From CAWHQZ01 sp963831645 (lineage in GTDB: Bacteria > Pseudomonadota > Alphaproteobacteria > Rhizobiales > Aestuariivirgaceae), in contig CAWHQZ010000013.1 of assembly GCA_963831645.1 (NCBI GenBank), positions 1-64,000 on the forward strand: 64,000 bases of DNA. The letters run 5' to 3'. The position numbers and the translations under genes are program-made. Shown here one piece after another: positions 21,245-29,622 of this stretch. Each line of letters starts with the position of its first letter. Position 1 is the stretch's first letter. The notes beneath the pieces are model-generated. The model was not told the origin of the DNA and made no database searches. It worked only from the letters and a program-made list of their open reading frames with translations.

Positions 21245-21682
21245 ATGAATATCATTCAACAGCTGGAGAAGGAGCAAGCCGAGCGGATCGCCGCCAAGCG
21301 CGCCGTGCCTGCCTTCGCCCCCGGCGATACGGTGATCGTCAGCGTGAAGGTGGTGGAGGGCGACCGCACCCGCGTGCAGGCCTACGAAGGCGTGGTGATC
21401 GGCCGGGCCGGCGCGGGCCTGAACGAAAACTTTACGGTGAGAAAAATCTCCTACGGCGAGGGCGTCGAACGGGTATTCCCGGTCTATTCTCCACTCATCG
21501 ACTCCATCAAGGTCGTCCGGCGCGGCAAGGTCCGGCGCGCCAAACTCTACTACCTGCGCGGCCGCACCGGAAAATCGGCGCGAATCGCGGAGAAGCAAAG
21601 GACACTCCTCGGTTCCATGGGCCCAGCCGACGTCGCTCCGGTCACGGAGGTTACCGCCGAGGGCGAAGCCGCCCCTTCCTGA
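21245..21682 (+). CDS. rplS: 50S ribosomal protein L19
   Basis: L19 at the 30S-50S interface. The core is complete: FAPGDTVIVSVKVVEGDRTR, VQAYEGVVIGRAGAG, FTVRKISYGEGVERVFPVYS and RRGKVRRAKLYYLRGRTGKS. A short acidic C-terminal extension follows (to residue 145). It is 74 bases after trmD, closing the ffh to rplS unit. Confidence 0.97.
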   Translation: MNIIQQLEKEQAERIAAKRAVPAFAPGDTVIVSVKVVEGDRTRVQAYEGVVIGRAGAGLNENFTVRKISYGEGVERVFPVYSPLIDSIKVVRRGKVRRAKLYYLRGRTGKSARIAEKQRTLLGSMGPADVAPVTEVTAEGEAAPS

Positions 21683-21697
21683 GCCTTTGCCGCTGCG

Positions 21698-22537
21698 ATG
21701 TCGGTCATGCCGTCGGGATTTCTAGCAGCTAACCGCGCCAACTGGGACGAGCGCGCCATTATTCACCGGGCGGACGTGACCGGCGCCTATCGCATGGCGG
21801 CGCTGCGGGCGGGCGACAATTCGCTCCACCCGATCGAAGATCGCGAGCTCGGCGAAGTGCAGGGCAAACGCCTCGCCCACCTGCAATGTCATTTTGGCCG
21901 CGACACGCTGGCCCTTGCCAGGCGAGGCGCCGAGGTCACGGGTCTCGATTTTTCGCCGGAAGCGATCAGGACGGCCCGGGCGCTGGCCGCGGAACTGGGA
22001 ATCCCGGCAAACTTCGTCGAGGGCAACGTCAGCGATGCGCGCTCGCTCCTCGCCGGCAACTTCGATATCGTCTACGTGACGTGGGGGGCCATCTGCTGGC
22101 TCCCCGACCTTGCCTCCTGGGGCAGGACCGTTGCCGCGCTGCTCGCGCCCTCGGGCTTTCTCTATCTGGCCGACGGTCACCCGTTCCTGTACATGCTCGA
22201 TGAACGCGACCCGCGGTTGCTGCCTGGTTACGACTATCGCTCGGCTCCCGATGCCCCGATCGCCACCGATGATGAGACGACCTATACCGGCGATGTGACG
22301 CGCCTGGAGAGCACGCGCAATTATTCGTGGAACCACGCCGTCAGCGATGTGGTCATGGCGGTCTTGCGCGCCGGTTTGCGGCTGGAGTTTCTGCATGAGC
22401 ACGAAGAGATCCCCTGGGCCTTTGCGCCGATGATGGAGGAGATACCCCACTCGAACGGCATGTACCGCCTGCCGCGAACCTTCCCCCGTCTGCCTCTCTC
22501 CTTCTCGCTCAAGGCGCGAAAGGATCACCAGGCATGA
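21698..22537 (+). CDS. Class I SAM-dependent methyltransferase
   Basis: A 279-residue protein with a Rossmann methyltransferase core: motif I region VQGKRLAHLQCHFGRDTLAL, GAEVTGLDFSPEAIRTARAL (acidic loop), FDIVYVTWGAICWLPDL and LLAPSGFLYLADGHPF. The N-terminus (ANRANWDERAIIHR) and the ending (IPHSNGMYRLPRTFPRLPLS) belong to a family often found beside rplS or leu genes in Hyphomicrobiales. Substrate unknown. It lies 15 bases after rplS and may be co-transcribed. Confidence 0.85.
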   Translation: MSVMPSGFLAANRANWDERAIIHRADVTGAYRMAALRAGDNSLHPIEDRELGEVQGKRLAHLQCHFGRDTLALARRGAEVTGLDFSPEAIRTARALAAELGIPANFVEGNVSDARSLLAGNFDIVYVTWGAICWLPDLASWGRTVAALLAPSGFLYLADGHPFLYMLDERDPRLLPGYDYRSAPDAPIATDDETTYTGDVTRLESTRNYSWNHAVSDVVMAVLRAGLRLEFLHEHEEIPWAFAPMMEEIPHSNGMYRLPRTFPRLPLSFSLKARKDHQA

Positions 22538-22556
22538 AACCGCCCACCAGTGGCAT

Positions 22557-22579
22557 CGTCATTCCGGCGCAGGCCGGAA
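22557..22579 (+). repeat. Short dispersed palindromic repeat, copy 1
   Basis: CGTCATTCCGGCG-CAG-GCCGGAA type element with complementary CCGGC/GCCGG arms. Related copies are at 38112, 45086 and 54172, always between genes. It lies just before the leuC start. Confidence 0.6.
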
Positions 22580-22613
22580 GCGTCGGCCGTGGAATATGGA
22601 ACTCGAAGCAGGC

Positions 22614-24020
22614 ATGAAACCGCGCACCCTTTACGACAAGATATGGGACGACCATCTGGTGCATGCGGCCGACGACGGCACCTGCCTCATCTATGTCGAC
22701 CGCCATCTGGTGCATGAGGTGACGAGCCCGCAGGCATTCGAGGGCCTGCGTCTCTCCGGCCGCAAGGTGCGCCATCCCGAACGCACGCTGGCGGTCGTCG
22801 ATCACAACGTGCCCACTACCGACCGCTCGAAGGGTATCGACGAACCGGAAAGCCGCCTCCAGGTCGAGACCCTGGCGCAAAATGCCCGCGACTTCGGCAT
22901 CGAGTACTACAGCGAGCACGACCGGCGGCAGGGCATCGTTCATGTCGTTGGCCCTGAGCAGGGCTTCACTCTGCCGGGAACGACCATCGTATGCGGCGAC
23001 AGCCACACCTCCACCCACGGCGCATTCGGCGCGCTCGCCCACGGCATCGGGACGTCCGAGGTCGAGCACGTGCTGGCGACGCAGACCCTGATCCAGAAGA
23101 AGGCCCGCAACATGCGAGTGGAAGTTTCCGGAAAGCTGGCGCCCGGAGCGACCGCCAAGGACATGATCCTCGCCATCATCGGCGACATCGGCGCCGCGGG
23201 AGGCACGGGCTCGGTCATCGAATACTGCGGTGAAGCCGTCCGGGATCTGTCCATGGAAGGACGGATGACGATGTGCAACATGTCGATCGAAGGCGGCGCC
23301 CGTGCCGGCATGATCGCCCCCGACGACAGGACGTTCACCTATCTGAAGGACCGCCCCAAGGCGCCGAAGGGCGAAGCCTGGGACAAGGCGCGGCGGTACT
23401 GGGATACGCTCCGCTCCGACGACGGCGCGGCCTTCGACCGGGTCGTCAGCCTCGACGCCGGCCGACTGCCGCCGCTCGTGTCGTGGGGCACCAGCCCCGA
23501 AGACGTGGTGTCGATCGAAGGGGTGGTGCCGAACCCCGACGAACTCGCCGACGAGGCGCGCCGGGCAAAGAAATGGCGGGCGCTGGACTACATGGGCCTC
23601 GAGCCTGGAACGCGGATGACCGACATTCCGCTCGACGTGATCTGGATCGGCTCGTGCACCAATGGCCGCATCGAGGACCTGCGCGCGGTCGCCAGGGTCG
23701 TGGCGGGAAAGAAGGTTCACCCGTCGCTCGCCTCGGCGATGATCGTTCCGGGTTCGGGGATGGTGAAGAGCCAGGCAGAGGCCGAGGGCCTCGACCGCAT
23801 CTTCACGGCGGCAGGTTTCGAGTGGCGCGAGCCCGGCTGCTCGATGTGCCTGGGCATGAATCCGGATCAGCTGAAGCCCGGCCAGCGCTGTGCCTCGACA
23901 TCAAACCGCAATTTCGAAGGCCGGCAGGGCTACCGCGGCCGCACCCATCTGGTATCGCCGCAGATGGCGGCGGCGGCAGCGCTTGCCGGCCGCTTCGTCG
24001 ACATCAGAAAGTTGAATTGA
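22614..24020 (+). CDS. leuC: 3-isopropylmalate dehydratase large subunit
   Basis: Isomerises 2- to 3-isopropylmalate in leucine synthesis, with LeuD. ATG at 22614 (MKPRTLYDKIWDDH) fits the family; an in-frame ATG at 22596 is also possible. The aconitase-fold motifs are complete: VDHNVPTTDR, VCGDSHTSTHGAFGALAHGI, cluster cysteines in WIGSCTNGRIEDLR and EPGCSMCLGMNPD, and the closing TSNRNFEGRQGYRGRTHLVS. The partner leuD is not adjacent but at 37444, beyond about 13.4 kb of accessory genes. Confidence 0.96.
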   Translation: MKPRTLYDKIWDDHLVHAADDGTCLIYVDRHLVHEVTSPQAFEGLRLSGRKVRHPERTLAVVDHNVPTTDRSKGIDEPESRLQVETLAQNARDFGIEYYSEHDRRQGIVHVVGPEQGFTLPGTTIVCGDSHTSTHGAFGALAHGIGTSEVEHVLATQTLIQKKARNMRVEVSGKLAPGATAKDMILAIIGDIGAAGGTGSVIEYCGEAVRDLSMEGRMTMCNMSIEGGARAGMIAPDDRTFTYLKDRPKAPKGEAWDKARRYWDTLRSDDGAAFDRVVSLDAGRLPPLVSWGTSPEDVVSIEGVVPNPDELADEARRAKKWRALDYMGLEPGTRMTDIPLDVIWIGSCTNGRIEDLRAVARVVAGKKVHPSLASAMIVPGSGMVKSQAEAEGLDRIFTAAGFEWREPGCSMCLGMNPDQLKPGQRCASTSNRNFEGRQGYRGRTHLVSPQMAAAAALAGRFVDIRKLN

Positions 24021-24050
24021 CTCCTCGCCGAATCATTTTCTGCTGCTGTA

Positions 24051-24082
24051 TTAACATTAACGGCAGATAAACGCGGCGTTAA
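24051..24082. promoter_or_regulatory. Cluster of TTAA half-sites, CtrA-like
   Basis: In a GC-rich setting this stretch reads TTAA-CA-TTAA-N7-TAAA-N7-TTAA (half-sites at 24051, 24057, 24068 and 24079). CtrA, the alphaproteobacterial cell-cycle regulator, binds TTAA-N7-TTAA. One spacing partner is TAAA, not TTAA, so the match is imperfect. It lies upstream of the small gene at 24162. Confidence 0.3.
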
Positions 24083-24161
24083 GGCAGGGGTCATGACTGT
24101 TGGCATAGGTTCAGCCCGAAGTGAGCTGATGCTTGATCAGCACAACAAGGGGATGGAACTA

Positions 24162-24311
24162 ATGATGACGATGCCCGAGGCGGATGCCAGATTTCTGCGG
24201 CGCATCCTGATGGTCCTGGTCGCAGCGACGCTGGCGACCGGAACGATGGCTGCGGTAGCGACGGTGCAGGCAGAGCGCGCGAATGTGTTCGCGCAGTCCA
24301 TAGCCCCCTGA
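24162..24311 (+). CDS. Small single-pass membrane protein, hypothetical
   Basis: A 49-residue frame (MMTMPEADARFLRRI then a hydrophobic segment LMVLVAATLATGTMAAVATV and a short polar tail). A longer start at 24093 would add 23 residues. No family is recognised. The upstream AAGGGG is a fair ribosome-binding site for the shorter form. It sits downstream of the TTAA cluster. Existence as a gene is uncertain. Confidence 0.35.
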   Translation: MMTMPEADARFLRRILMVLVAATLATGTMAAVATVQAERANVFAQSIAP

Positions 24312-24359
24312 AAATTCGCACTTATTCTTAATGATCTGCTGCCGTGGCATGATCGGTCG

Positions 24360-24779
24360 ATGCCATGGCGTTCCGAACCGGACTGGTCGCGGCTGGAGGC
24401 GCCCTCGATCGAGGATGTCGAGCAGCTTGCGGCGGGGGCCTTCGCGCGGCTGCCCAAATCGTTCCGGGAAAGATGCAGGAACGTCGTCATCCGGGTCGTG
24501 GATTTCGCCGATGACGAAACGCTCGATCATCTGCGGGCCGAAAGCCCGTTCGACGTGATGGGATTGTTCCAGGGAACGGGTCTCGCCCAGGGCGGCGGCG
24601 AGACTGCTTCCCTGCCGAACATGGTATTTCTCTACCGCCGGGCCATCCTCGACTACTGGGCCGAGCACCACGAGACGCTGGGCGCGATCGTGACCCATGT
24701 GCTGGTGCACGAAATCGGCCATCATTTCGGGCTTTCGGACGAGGACATGGACCGGATCGTGAAAGGCGTCGTGCCGTGA
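24360..24779 (+). CDS. Metallopeptidase family protein (zincin-like)
   Basis: A 139-residue protein of the small bacterial zincin family with an HExxH-type site HVLVHEIGHHFGLSDEDM at the C-terminus, where the two histidines and the glutamate form the metal site. The rest (RLPKSFRERCRNVVIRVVDF, GLFQGTGLAQ) matches the same family. The biological substrate is not known; the protein has no signal sequence and may be cytosolic. It ends GTGA-overlapping the next small gene, so they form a pair. Confidence 0.85.
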   Translation: MPWRSEPDWSRLEAPSIEDVEQLAAGAFARLPKSFRERCRNVVIRVVDFADDETLDHLRAESPFDVMGLFQGTGLAQGGGETASLPNMVFLYRRAILDYWAEHHETLGAIVTHVLVHEIGHHFGLSDEDMDRIVKGVVP

Positions 24780-24979
24780 CCGACAAGAAACGGCAGGCCC
24801 AAGCCCGCCATATTCTGAAAAGGCTCGAACAGGAGGCGGAGAAGACGATCGGCAACTCGCCGCAATCCGAGCGTTCCAGCGAATGGACGGAGCGCTGGGG
24901 CCGCCGGGTGGGGCTGGTCATCGGCTACCTGCTCGCCGCCCTGCTGCTCGCCCATTTGCTCGCCACCTATGTGATGTGA
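24776..24979 (+). CDS. Small C-terminally anchored membrane protein (GTG start)
   Basis: A 67-residue protein starting with GTG at 24776 inside the stop of the metallopeptidase gene. A charged helical region (KKRQAQARHILKRLEQEAEK) leads into one membrane helix (VGLVIGYLLAALLLAHLLAT). Tail-anchored topology is an inference. No family is recognised; the overlap suggests it works with, or is simply coupled to, the metallopeptidase. Confidence 0.6.
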   Translation: MTDKKRQAQARHILKRLEQEAEKTIGNSPQSERSSEWTERWGRRVGLVIGYLLAALLLAHLLATYVM

Positions 24980-25112
24980 CAAGCCTAAGCGGGTGCGAGG
25001 CTTCGCCAACGCATCGCTCAAGTCTGCGGCGTCCGCTCCCGGTCTCTTGCAGCCGAGCGCGGAGGGTGGCAACCATTGCACGGTCGGACCAGATACGACG
25101 GAGAGTGGCATC

Positions 25113-26511
25113 ATGATGGAGAAATTCGACGCGATCGTAATCGGCACGGGACAGTCCGGACCCTCGCTTGCGGAGCGCTTCGCCGAGCGTGGCCAGCGGG
25201 TCGCCGTCATTGAACGAAAGAACTTCGGCGGCACCTGCGTCAATACCGGCTGCATTCCCACCAAGACGTTGGTGGCGAGCGCTTATGTGGCCCACATGGC
25301 TCGTCGCGCAGCCGAATACGGCGTCGATGTCGGCGGGCCGGTGACGGTCGACATGAAGCGCGTCAAGGCGCGCAAGGACAGCATCTCCGGCGCGTCGCGA
25401 ACCGCCGTGACCGGCTGGATGGAAGGGCTCGCCAACGCCAAAGTCTATCGCGGCCACGCGCGCTTCACCGGACCCCGGACGGTAAGTGTCAACGGCGCAA
25501 CGCTCGAAGCCGACAAGATCATCATCAACACCGGCGGTCGCGCGTTCATTCCGGCCATGCCCGGCCTTGAAGGCGTGCCCTATTTCACCAACAGCACGAT
25601 GCTCGAGGTCGATTTCGTGCCCGCGCATCTGTTGATCGTCGGTGGCAGCTATATCGGCCTCGAGTTTGCTCAGGCCTATCGGAGGTTCGGCTCCCGGGTG
25701 ACGGTCGTGGAGATGTCGGACCGTCTGATCGCCCGCGAAGACCAGGACGTGTCCGATGCGGTGCGCCACATCCTGGAGGCCGAAGGGATCGATATCCGCC
25801 TCAATGCCAAGTGCGTGGCCGTCGAAAGCAATCAGGGTAGCATCACCATCCGGCTCGACTGCACCAGCGGAGCGTCGAGCGTGCACGGTACCCATCTTCT
25901 GATGGCCGTGGGACGGCGGCCCAACACCGACGACCTCGGGCTCGATAGGGCCGGCGTGAAGACGGATGCGAAGGGCTACATCACGGTCGATGATCAGTGC
26001 CGAACCAACGTGGAAGGCATCTGGGCGATCGGCGACGTGAACGGCCGCGGCGCTTTCACCCACACTTCCTACAACGACTTCGAGATCGTGGCGGCCAACC
26101 TCTTCGACAACGACCCGCGGCGGATCTCCGACCGCATTCCCTGCTACGGACTGTTCATCGATCCGCCTTTGGGGCGGGCAGGCATGACTGAGCACGAGGC
26201 CCGCGCAAAGGGGATCGAAGTGCTCACCGCCAAGCGGCTGATGGAGGACGTGGGTCGGGCGTTCGAGCGTGGCGAGACGCAAGGATTTCATGAAGGTAAT
26301 GGTCGATGCCCAGACCAGCAGGATTCTCGGAGCGGCGATCCTTGGCATCGGTGGCGACGAGGCCGTGCATGCGTTCCTCGACGTGATGGCGTCGGGCGCC
26401 CCCTACACCGCCATCTCACGAACCATGCACATTCATCCGACCGTCGCTGAGTACTTGCCGACCCTGCTTGGCGATCTCAAGCCGGTCGCCCGGGAGCAGG
26501 CAGCAGCTTGA
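25113..26511 (+). CDS. FAD-dependent pyridine nucleotide-disulfide oxidoreductase, mercuric-reductase-like (one frame break)
   Basis: About 466 codons. The FAD-binding start is FDAIVIGTGQSGPSLAERF, the redox-active disulfide is GGTCVNTGCIPTKTLVASAY, the NADPH motif is LLIVGGSYIGLEFAQAY, and the FAD end is IWAIGDVNGRGAFTHTSYND. The frame changes near 26280, where one extra C splits ERGET from KDFMKVMVDAQ; the C-terminal dimerisation domain then runs to 26511 with MHIHPTVAEYLPTLL. Length is 3n+1. There is no N-terminal HMA domain and no C-terminal vicinal cysteine pair, so true mercuric reductase activity is unlikely; close relatives are annotated only as FAD-containing oxidoreductases. Confidence 0.82.
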
Positions 26512-26864
26512 CTTTTGGAGGCTCCGGCGGCGAGGTCCTCTCAGCATCAAGTCATGCCCTTCCTTATCGATTTCACGCCCAGAAGGTATTTCACCGGCGC
26601 GGCCAACTCCCACATCCGGTTCGGGGGTGCCATACATTTCTCGACGATGAGCGATCAGGGTCGAGGCACGATGGCGGAATAGGCTCTAACCGGCCCTAAG
26701 ACTTTTTCCAGACCTCGGGCAACTGCGCGATCAACCCCCGCGATCCTTTCGCGCCTGGGCACGTTATGGGTGTTGCCCACGCTGTGCACAGACGGCTACG
26801 ACTGGCAAAGAGCGACATGTTGACGGCAACGGACAGAACCACAATGCAATATTCCGGGGGCCGA
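26512..26864. other. Intergenic stretch, no gene seen
   Basis: No supported gene. An open frame runs into this region from the YeeE gene (upstream ATGs at 26766, 26817 and 26844) but the added residues are not hydrophobic and have no family match. Confidence 0.5.
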
Positions 26865-27824
26865 ATGAGCGAATTCCTTGTGAACATTTTCGGGTTGGGC
26901 CTTGCCGACGCAGGCATGGAAATCTGGGCGGGTATGGCTTTGCTCGCCCTGCTGGGATTTGTTCTCGGTTTCGCGATCAACCATGGATCGATCTGCACCG
27001 TCATCGCCACGAGGGAACTGCTTGCGGAGAAGAGGCCGGCGCGATTTATCGCGCTCCTCGAATGCGCCGTCTGCGCGGCCCTCGTCTACGCAATCCTCGA
27101 AACGTCACCGACGATGCAACAGGGTTGGTCGCCACTCGGCTACCTGGTTCCCGCAGCCATGTTGTTCGGTATCGGCACTTATGTGAACGGCGCCTGTGTG
27201 TTCGGGTCTGTCGGGCATTTCGGAAATGGCGACATCGACTTCGGGTTCGCTTTTCTCGGCATCTTTGCAGTGTTCTACATTGACTCTCTGCTTGGCCTGC
27301 TTCCGGATCAGCCGCCGATAAGTGCCTCCCTGCCGCTTGGGCCGGTGCTTCTCGCAATCGCACTGTTGGCAATCCTGGCGCTGAGGCTCGGTCTGTCACT
27401 CAGATCTGAGTCCAACTTCCGGCGGCTGACTCTGTCGATGGGAGCGATCGGGATCACCTTTACGTTGCTGGCGGTTTTTGCGCCCGGGTTCTCGATCACT
27501 GCATCGGTTGGATTGATCGTTTCGATACCTGTCGCGGGTATTGCGATTTCAGTCAGCATGTTCGGCGGCAGCCTTGTCTCCGCAGGATTTATGAAGCGTC
27601 GGTTCATGCTGAAATGGCCGACAATCAAGACCATGGTCAGAAGAACGCTTGGGGGCATCCTTATGGGACTGGGTGCGCTACTCATTCCCGGTGGTAACGA
27701 TACGCTGCTGATGATTGGTTTCCCCATGGGGGCATGGCGGGCCGCGCTCGCCTACGTGCTGTTCGTTGCGACGGTTGCCGCGCTCATCGCCAAATTCGGT
27801 TCGACGGCAAGATCTTGGTCATGA
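26865..27824 (+). CDS. YeeE/YedE family sulfur-compound transporter
   Basis: A membrane protein of about 319 residues with roughly nine hydrophobic segments. The start at 26865 (MSEFLVNIFGLGLADAGME) is chosen because the first helix follows; ATG at 26844 is an alternative. Conserved cysteine motifs of the family are INHGSICTVIATRELLAEKR and YVNGACVFGSVGHFGNGDID; in the family member TsuA similar cysteines carry thiosulfate through the membrane. The end (LGALLIPGGNDTLLMIGFP) is also typical. No rhodanese or TusA-like partner lies next to it. Confidence 0.82.
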   Translation: MSEFLVNIFGLGLADAGMEIWAGMALLALLGFVLGFAINHGSICTVIATRELLAEKRPARFIALLECAVCAALVYAILETSPTMQQGWSPLGYLVPAAMLFGIGTYVNGACVFGSVGHFGNGDIDFGFAFLGIFAVFYIDSLLGLLPDQPPISASLPLGPVLLAIALLAILALRLGLSLRSESNFRRLTLSMGAIGITFTLLAVFAPGFSITASVGLIVSIPVAGIAISVSMFGGSLVSAGFMKRRFMLKWPTIKTMVRRTLGGILMGLGALLIPGGNDTLLMIGFPMGAWRAALAYVLFVATVAALIAKFGSTARSWS

Positions 27825-28134
27825 CGATGCCCATGTCACACATCGCCTGCAAGGCCTGCTGCGTCGACGCGCCTGGTCGGCAGCGGAGACGAGTACTCTT
27901 CCGTCGAGCCGCAACCGGTTGGGGACGGACTGCTTCGAAGCAGTGATGAAGCGGGGTAACGCCCGTGGAGCGAAGGGAGCAGGCCATTGCATTTGATGCG
28001 GTCAACTGGCAACGGGAGGAACCCGATGGTCGCCGCCTCGGTACGCTGTGGGCCTACTATCGTCCGGACCAGGTCACCTTGGTTGCGGCGATGTCTTCGC
28101 TTACCTATATAGTCACCTGGACGTTCTTCGCGAG

Positions 28135-28294
28135 CACGCAAGGTCAGCCCCAGCGAGTTCAGCAGAAGGCACAGCAACGCGGCGGCCAGCATCAGATCCT
28201 TGAGCAGGACCGGCCGTCAGCGCCCGAGATTGCAGGAAACCACCTGCAGCGGAAGCGGCGACCCAGGCGGCACCAGTCCGACGACCGTCGCAAA
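28135..28294 (-). pseudogene. Possible C-terminal remnant of a DUF417/YkgB-type membrane protein
   Basis: On the minus strand one frame reads FATVVGLVPPG, passes one stop codon, and continues with RPVLLKDLMLAAALLCLLL, which resembles the GRFLLKDLVLL end of YkgB (DUF417) proteins. No other part of the gene was found in the 480 bases between the YeeE gene and msrB. The resemblance is short, so this is tentative. Confidence 0.3.
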
Positions 28295-28305
28295 GGAGAA
28301 GGACA

Positions 28306-28755
28306 ATGAGCAGCTACAGCAAGAATGCCGACGCCATCGCGAAACTGACGTCGGAACAGTATCGCGTAACCCAGCAAAGCGGCACCGAGCGCCCAGGCAC
28401 CGGTGAATATCTCGATAACAAGGAGCCCGGCATCTACGTCGATATCGTCTCGGGCGAGCCGCTGTTTGCTTCGTCCGACAAATATGAATCAGGCTGCGGT
28501 TGGCCGAGCTTCACGAAGCCAATCGAGCCAGCCAACATCAACGAACTGCGCGACACTTCGCACGGCATGATCCGCACGGAGGTCCGCTCGACCCACGGCG
28601 ACAGCCATCTCGGCCACGTCTTCCCCGATGGCCCCGAGGATCGCGGCGGCTTGCGCTACTGCATCAACTCCGCCTCGCTGCGCTTCATCCATCGCGATGA
28701 TATGGAAGCGGAGGGCTACGGGGCTTATCTCGATCAGGTGGAGGATAGAGGATGA
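28306..28755 (+). CDS. msrB: Peptide-methionine (R)-S-oxide reductase MsrB
   Basis: Repairs the R form of methionine sulfoxide. 149 residues: KLTSEQYRVTQQSGTERPGT, YVDIVSGEPLFASSDKYESG, CGWPSFTKPI, THGDSHLGHVFPDGPEDRGG and the catalytic cysteine in RYCINSASLRFI. The usual zinc CxxC pairs are absent, as in many MsrB proteins. AAAGGAGAA precedes the ATG. The last four bases overlap msrA (ATGA). Confidence 0.96.
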   Translation: MSSYSKNADAIAKLTSEQYRVTQQSGTERPGTGEYLDNKEPGIYVDIVSGEPLFASSDKYESGCGWPSFTKPIEPANINELRDTSHGMIRTEVRSTHGDSHLGHVFPDGPEDRGGLRYCINSASLRFIHRDDMEAEGYGAYLDQVEDRG

Positions 28756-29270
28756 CACAGGAACGCGCAGTGCTCGCCGGCGGCTGCTTCTGGGGAATGC
28801 AGGATCTCATTCGCCGCCATGATGGTGTGATTTCGACGCGCGTTGGCTATACCGGCGGCGACGTGCCGAACGCGACGTATCGCAACCACGGCACACATGC
28901 CGAAGCGATCGAAATTATCTTCGACCCCTCGAAGACAAGCTACCGCAGGCTGCTGGAACTCTTTTTCCAAATTCACGATCCAACCACGAGAAACCGCCAG
29001 GGCAATGACTTCGGGACAAGCTATCGCTCGGCGATCTTCTACACGAGCGAGGAACAGAAGTGCGTCGCTGAGGATACGATCGCCGACGTCGATGCCTCCG
29101 GTCTTTGGCCTGGAAAGGTCGTAACCGAGATCGCGCCCGCCGGCGATTTCTGGGAAGCCGAACCCGAGCACCAAGATTATTTGGAGCGCTACCCTGCTGG
29201 TTACACCTGTCACTTCATCCGCCCGGACTGGAAGCTCCCCGCACGGGCTAAGGAGTTGCGGAGAGCCTGA
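28752..29270 (+). CDS. msrA: Peptide-methionine (S)-S-oxide reductase MsrA
   Basis: Repairs the S form of methionine sulfoxide. 172 residues with the catalytic GGCFWGMQDL near the N-terminus, VGYTGGDVPNATYRNHGTHA, HDPTTRNRQGNDFGTSYRSA and APAGDFWEAEPEHQDYL. It is translationally coupled to msrB, so both stereoisomers are handled by one operon. The enzyme has no signal peptide and should be cytosolic. Confidence 0.96.
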   Translation: MTQERAVLAGGCFWGMQDLIRRHDGVISTRVGYTGGDVPNATYRNHGTHAEAIEIIFDPSKTSYRRLLELFFQIHDPTTRNRQGNDFGTSYRSAIFYTSEEQKCVAEDTIADVDASGLWPGKVVTEIAPAGDFWEAEPEHQDYLERYPAGYTCHFIRPDWKLPARAKELRRA

Positions 29271-29396
29271 TGACGGTGCGCCGTCGTGCAACGCTGTCTC
29301 GGTACCACTTGGTGGAGAGGACGAGCATGGCCACGAAGCACGAGGCCATGGAAAGGGAACTTTTCCGCTGCTTCCGACGCATCGCTTGTCTCGTCG

Positions 29397-29609
29397 TTAT
29401 GCACCTTGAAGGCGGAACGTGGAGAATTTCGATCCCGGCTCGAATTCGATCCGAGCCTGGATCGCCTCGCGGCCAGCTACGCTAAGATTATAGCGCTGTG
29501 GTTCGGTGCGCGTCACGCCCGCCGGCCGCTGCGTCTGCGCGAGCAGCGCCGAACCGCTCCCGACAATCAACGCGGCCGCCATTGCGGCTAGTTTGTGATT
29601 CAAGAACAT
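29397..29609 (-). pseudogene. Truncated secreted cupin-type protein (N-terminal part only)
   Basis: A 70-codon frame with a clear signal peptide (MFLNHKLAAMAAALIVGSGS, cleaved near LLAQ) followed by GVTRTEPQRYNLSVAGREAI and QARIEFEPGSKF. That is the start of secreted cupin proteins, which continue with a His-rich barrel (PGxxxxxHxHPG). Here the frame ends after STFRLQGA and no cupin continuation was found in any frame downstream. It lies 13 bases after the epoxide-hydrolase gene on the same strand, so it was probably its operon partner before truncation. Confidence 0.55.
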
Positions 29610-29622
29610 TGGACAGCTCCCT

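Noticed and set aside
22509..23720. 403-codon minus-strand frame
   Set aside because: Antisense to leuC, which is complete and unmistakable; no family resemblance.
24918..26348. 476-codon minus-strand frame
   Set aside because: Antisense shadow of the disulfide oxidoreductase at 25113; rich in His, Asp and Arg without known motifs.
25113..26511. Assignment as mercuric reductase MerA
   Set aside because: The active-site disulfide is shared by the whole family; the HMA domain and C-terminal cysteine pair of MerA are missing and no mer genes are nearby.
28135..28294. Idea of a complete YkgB gene between the YeeE gene and msrB
   Set aside because: Only a short C-terminal-like stretch with an internal stop is present; the upstream part is overlapped by msrB.
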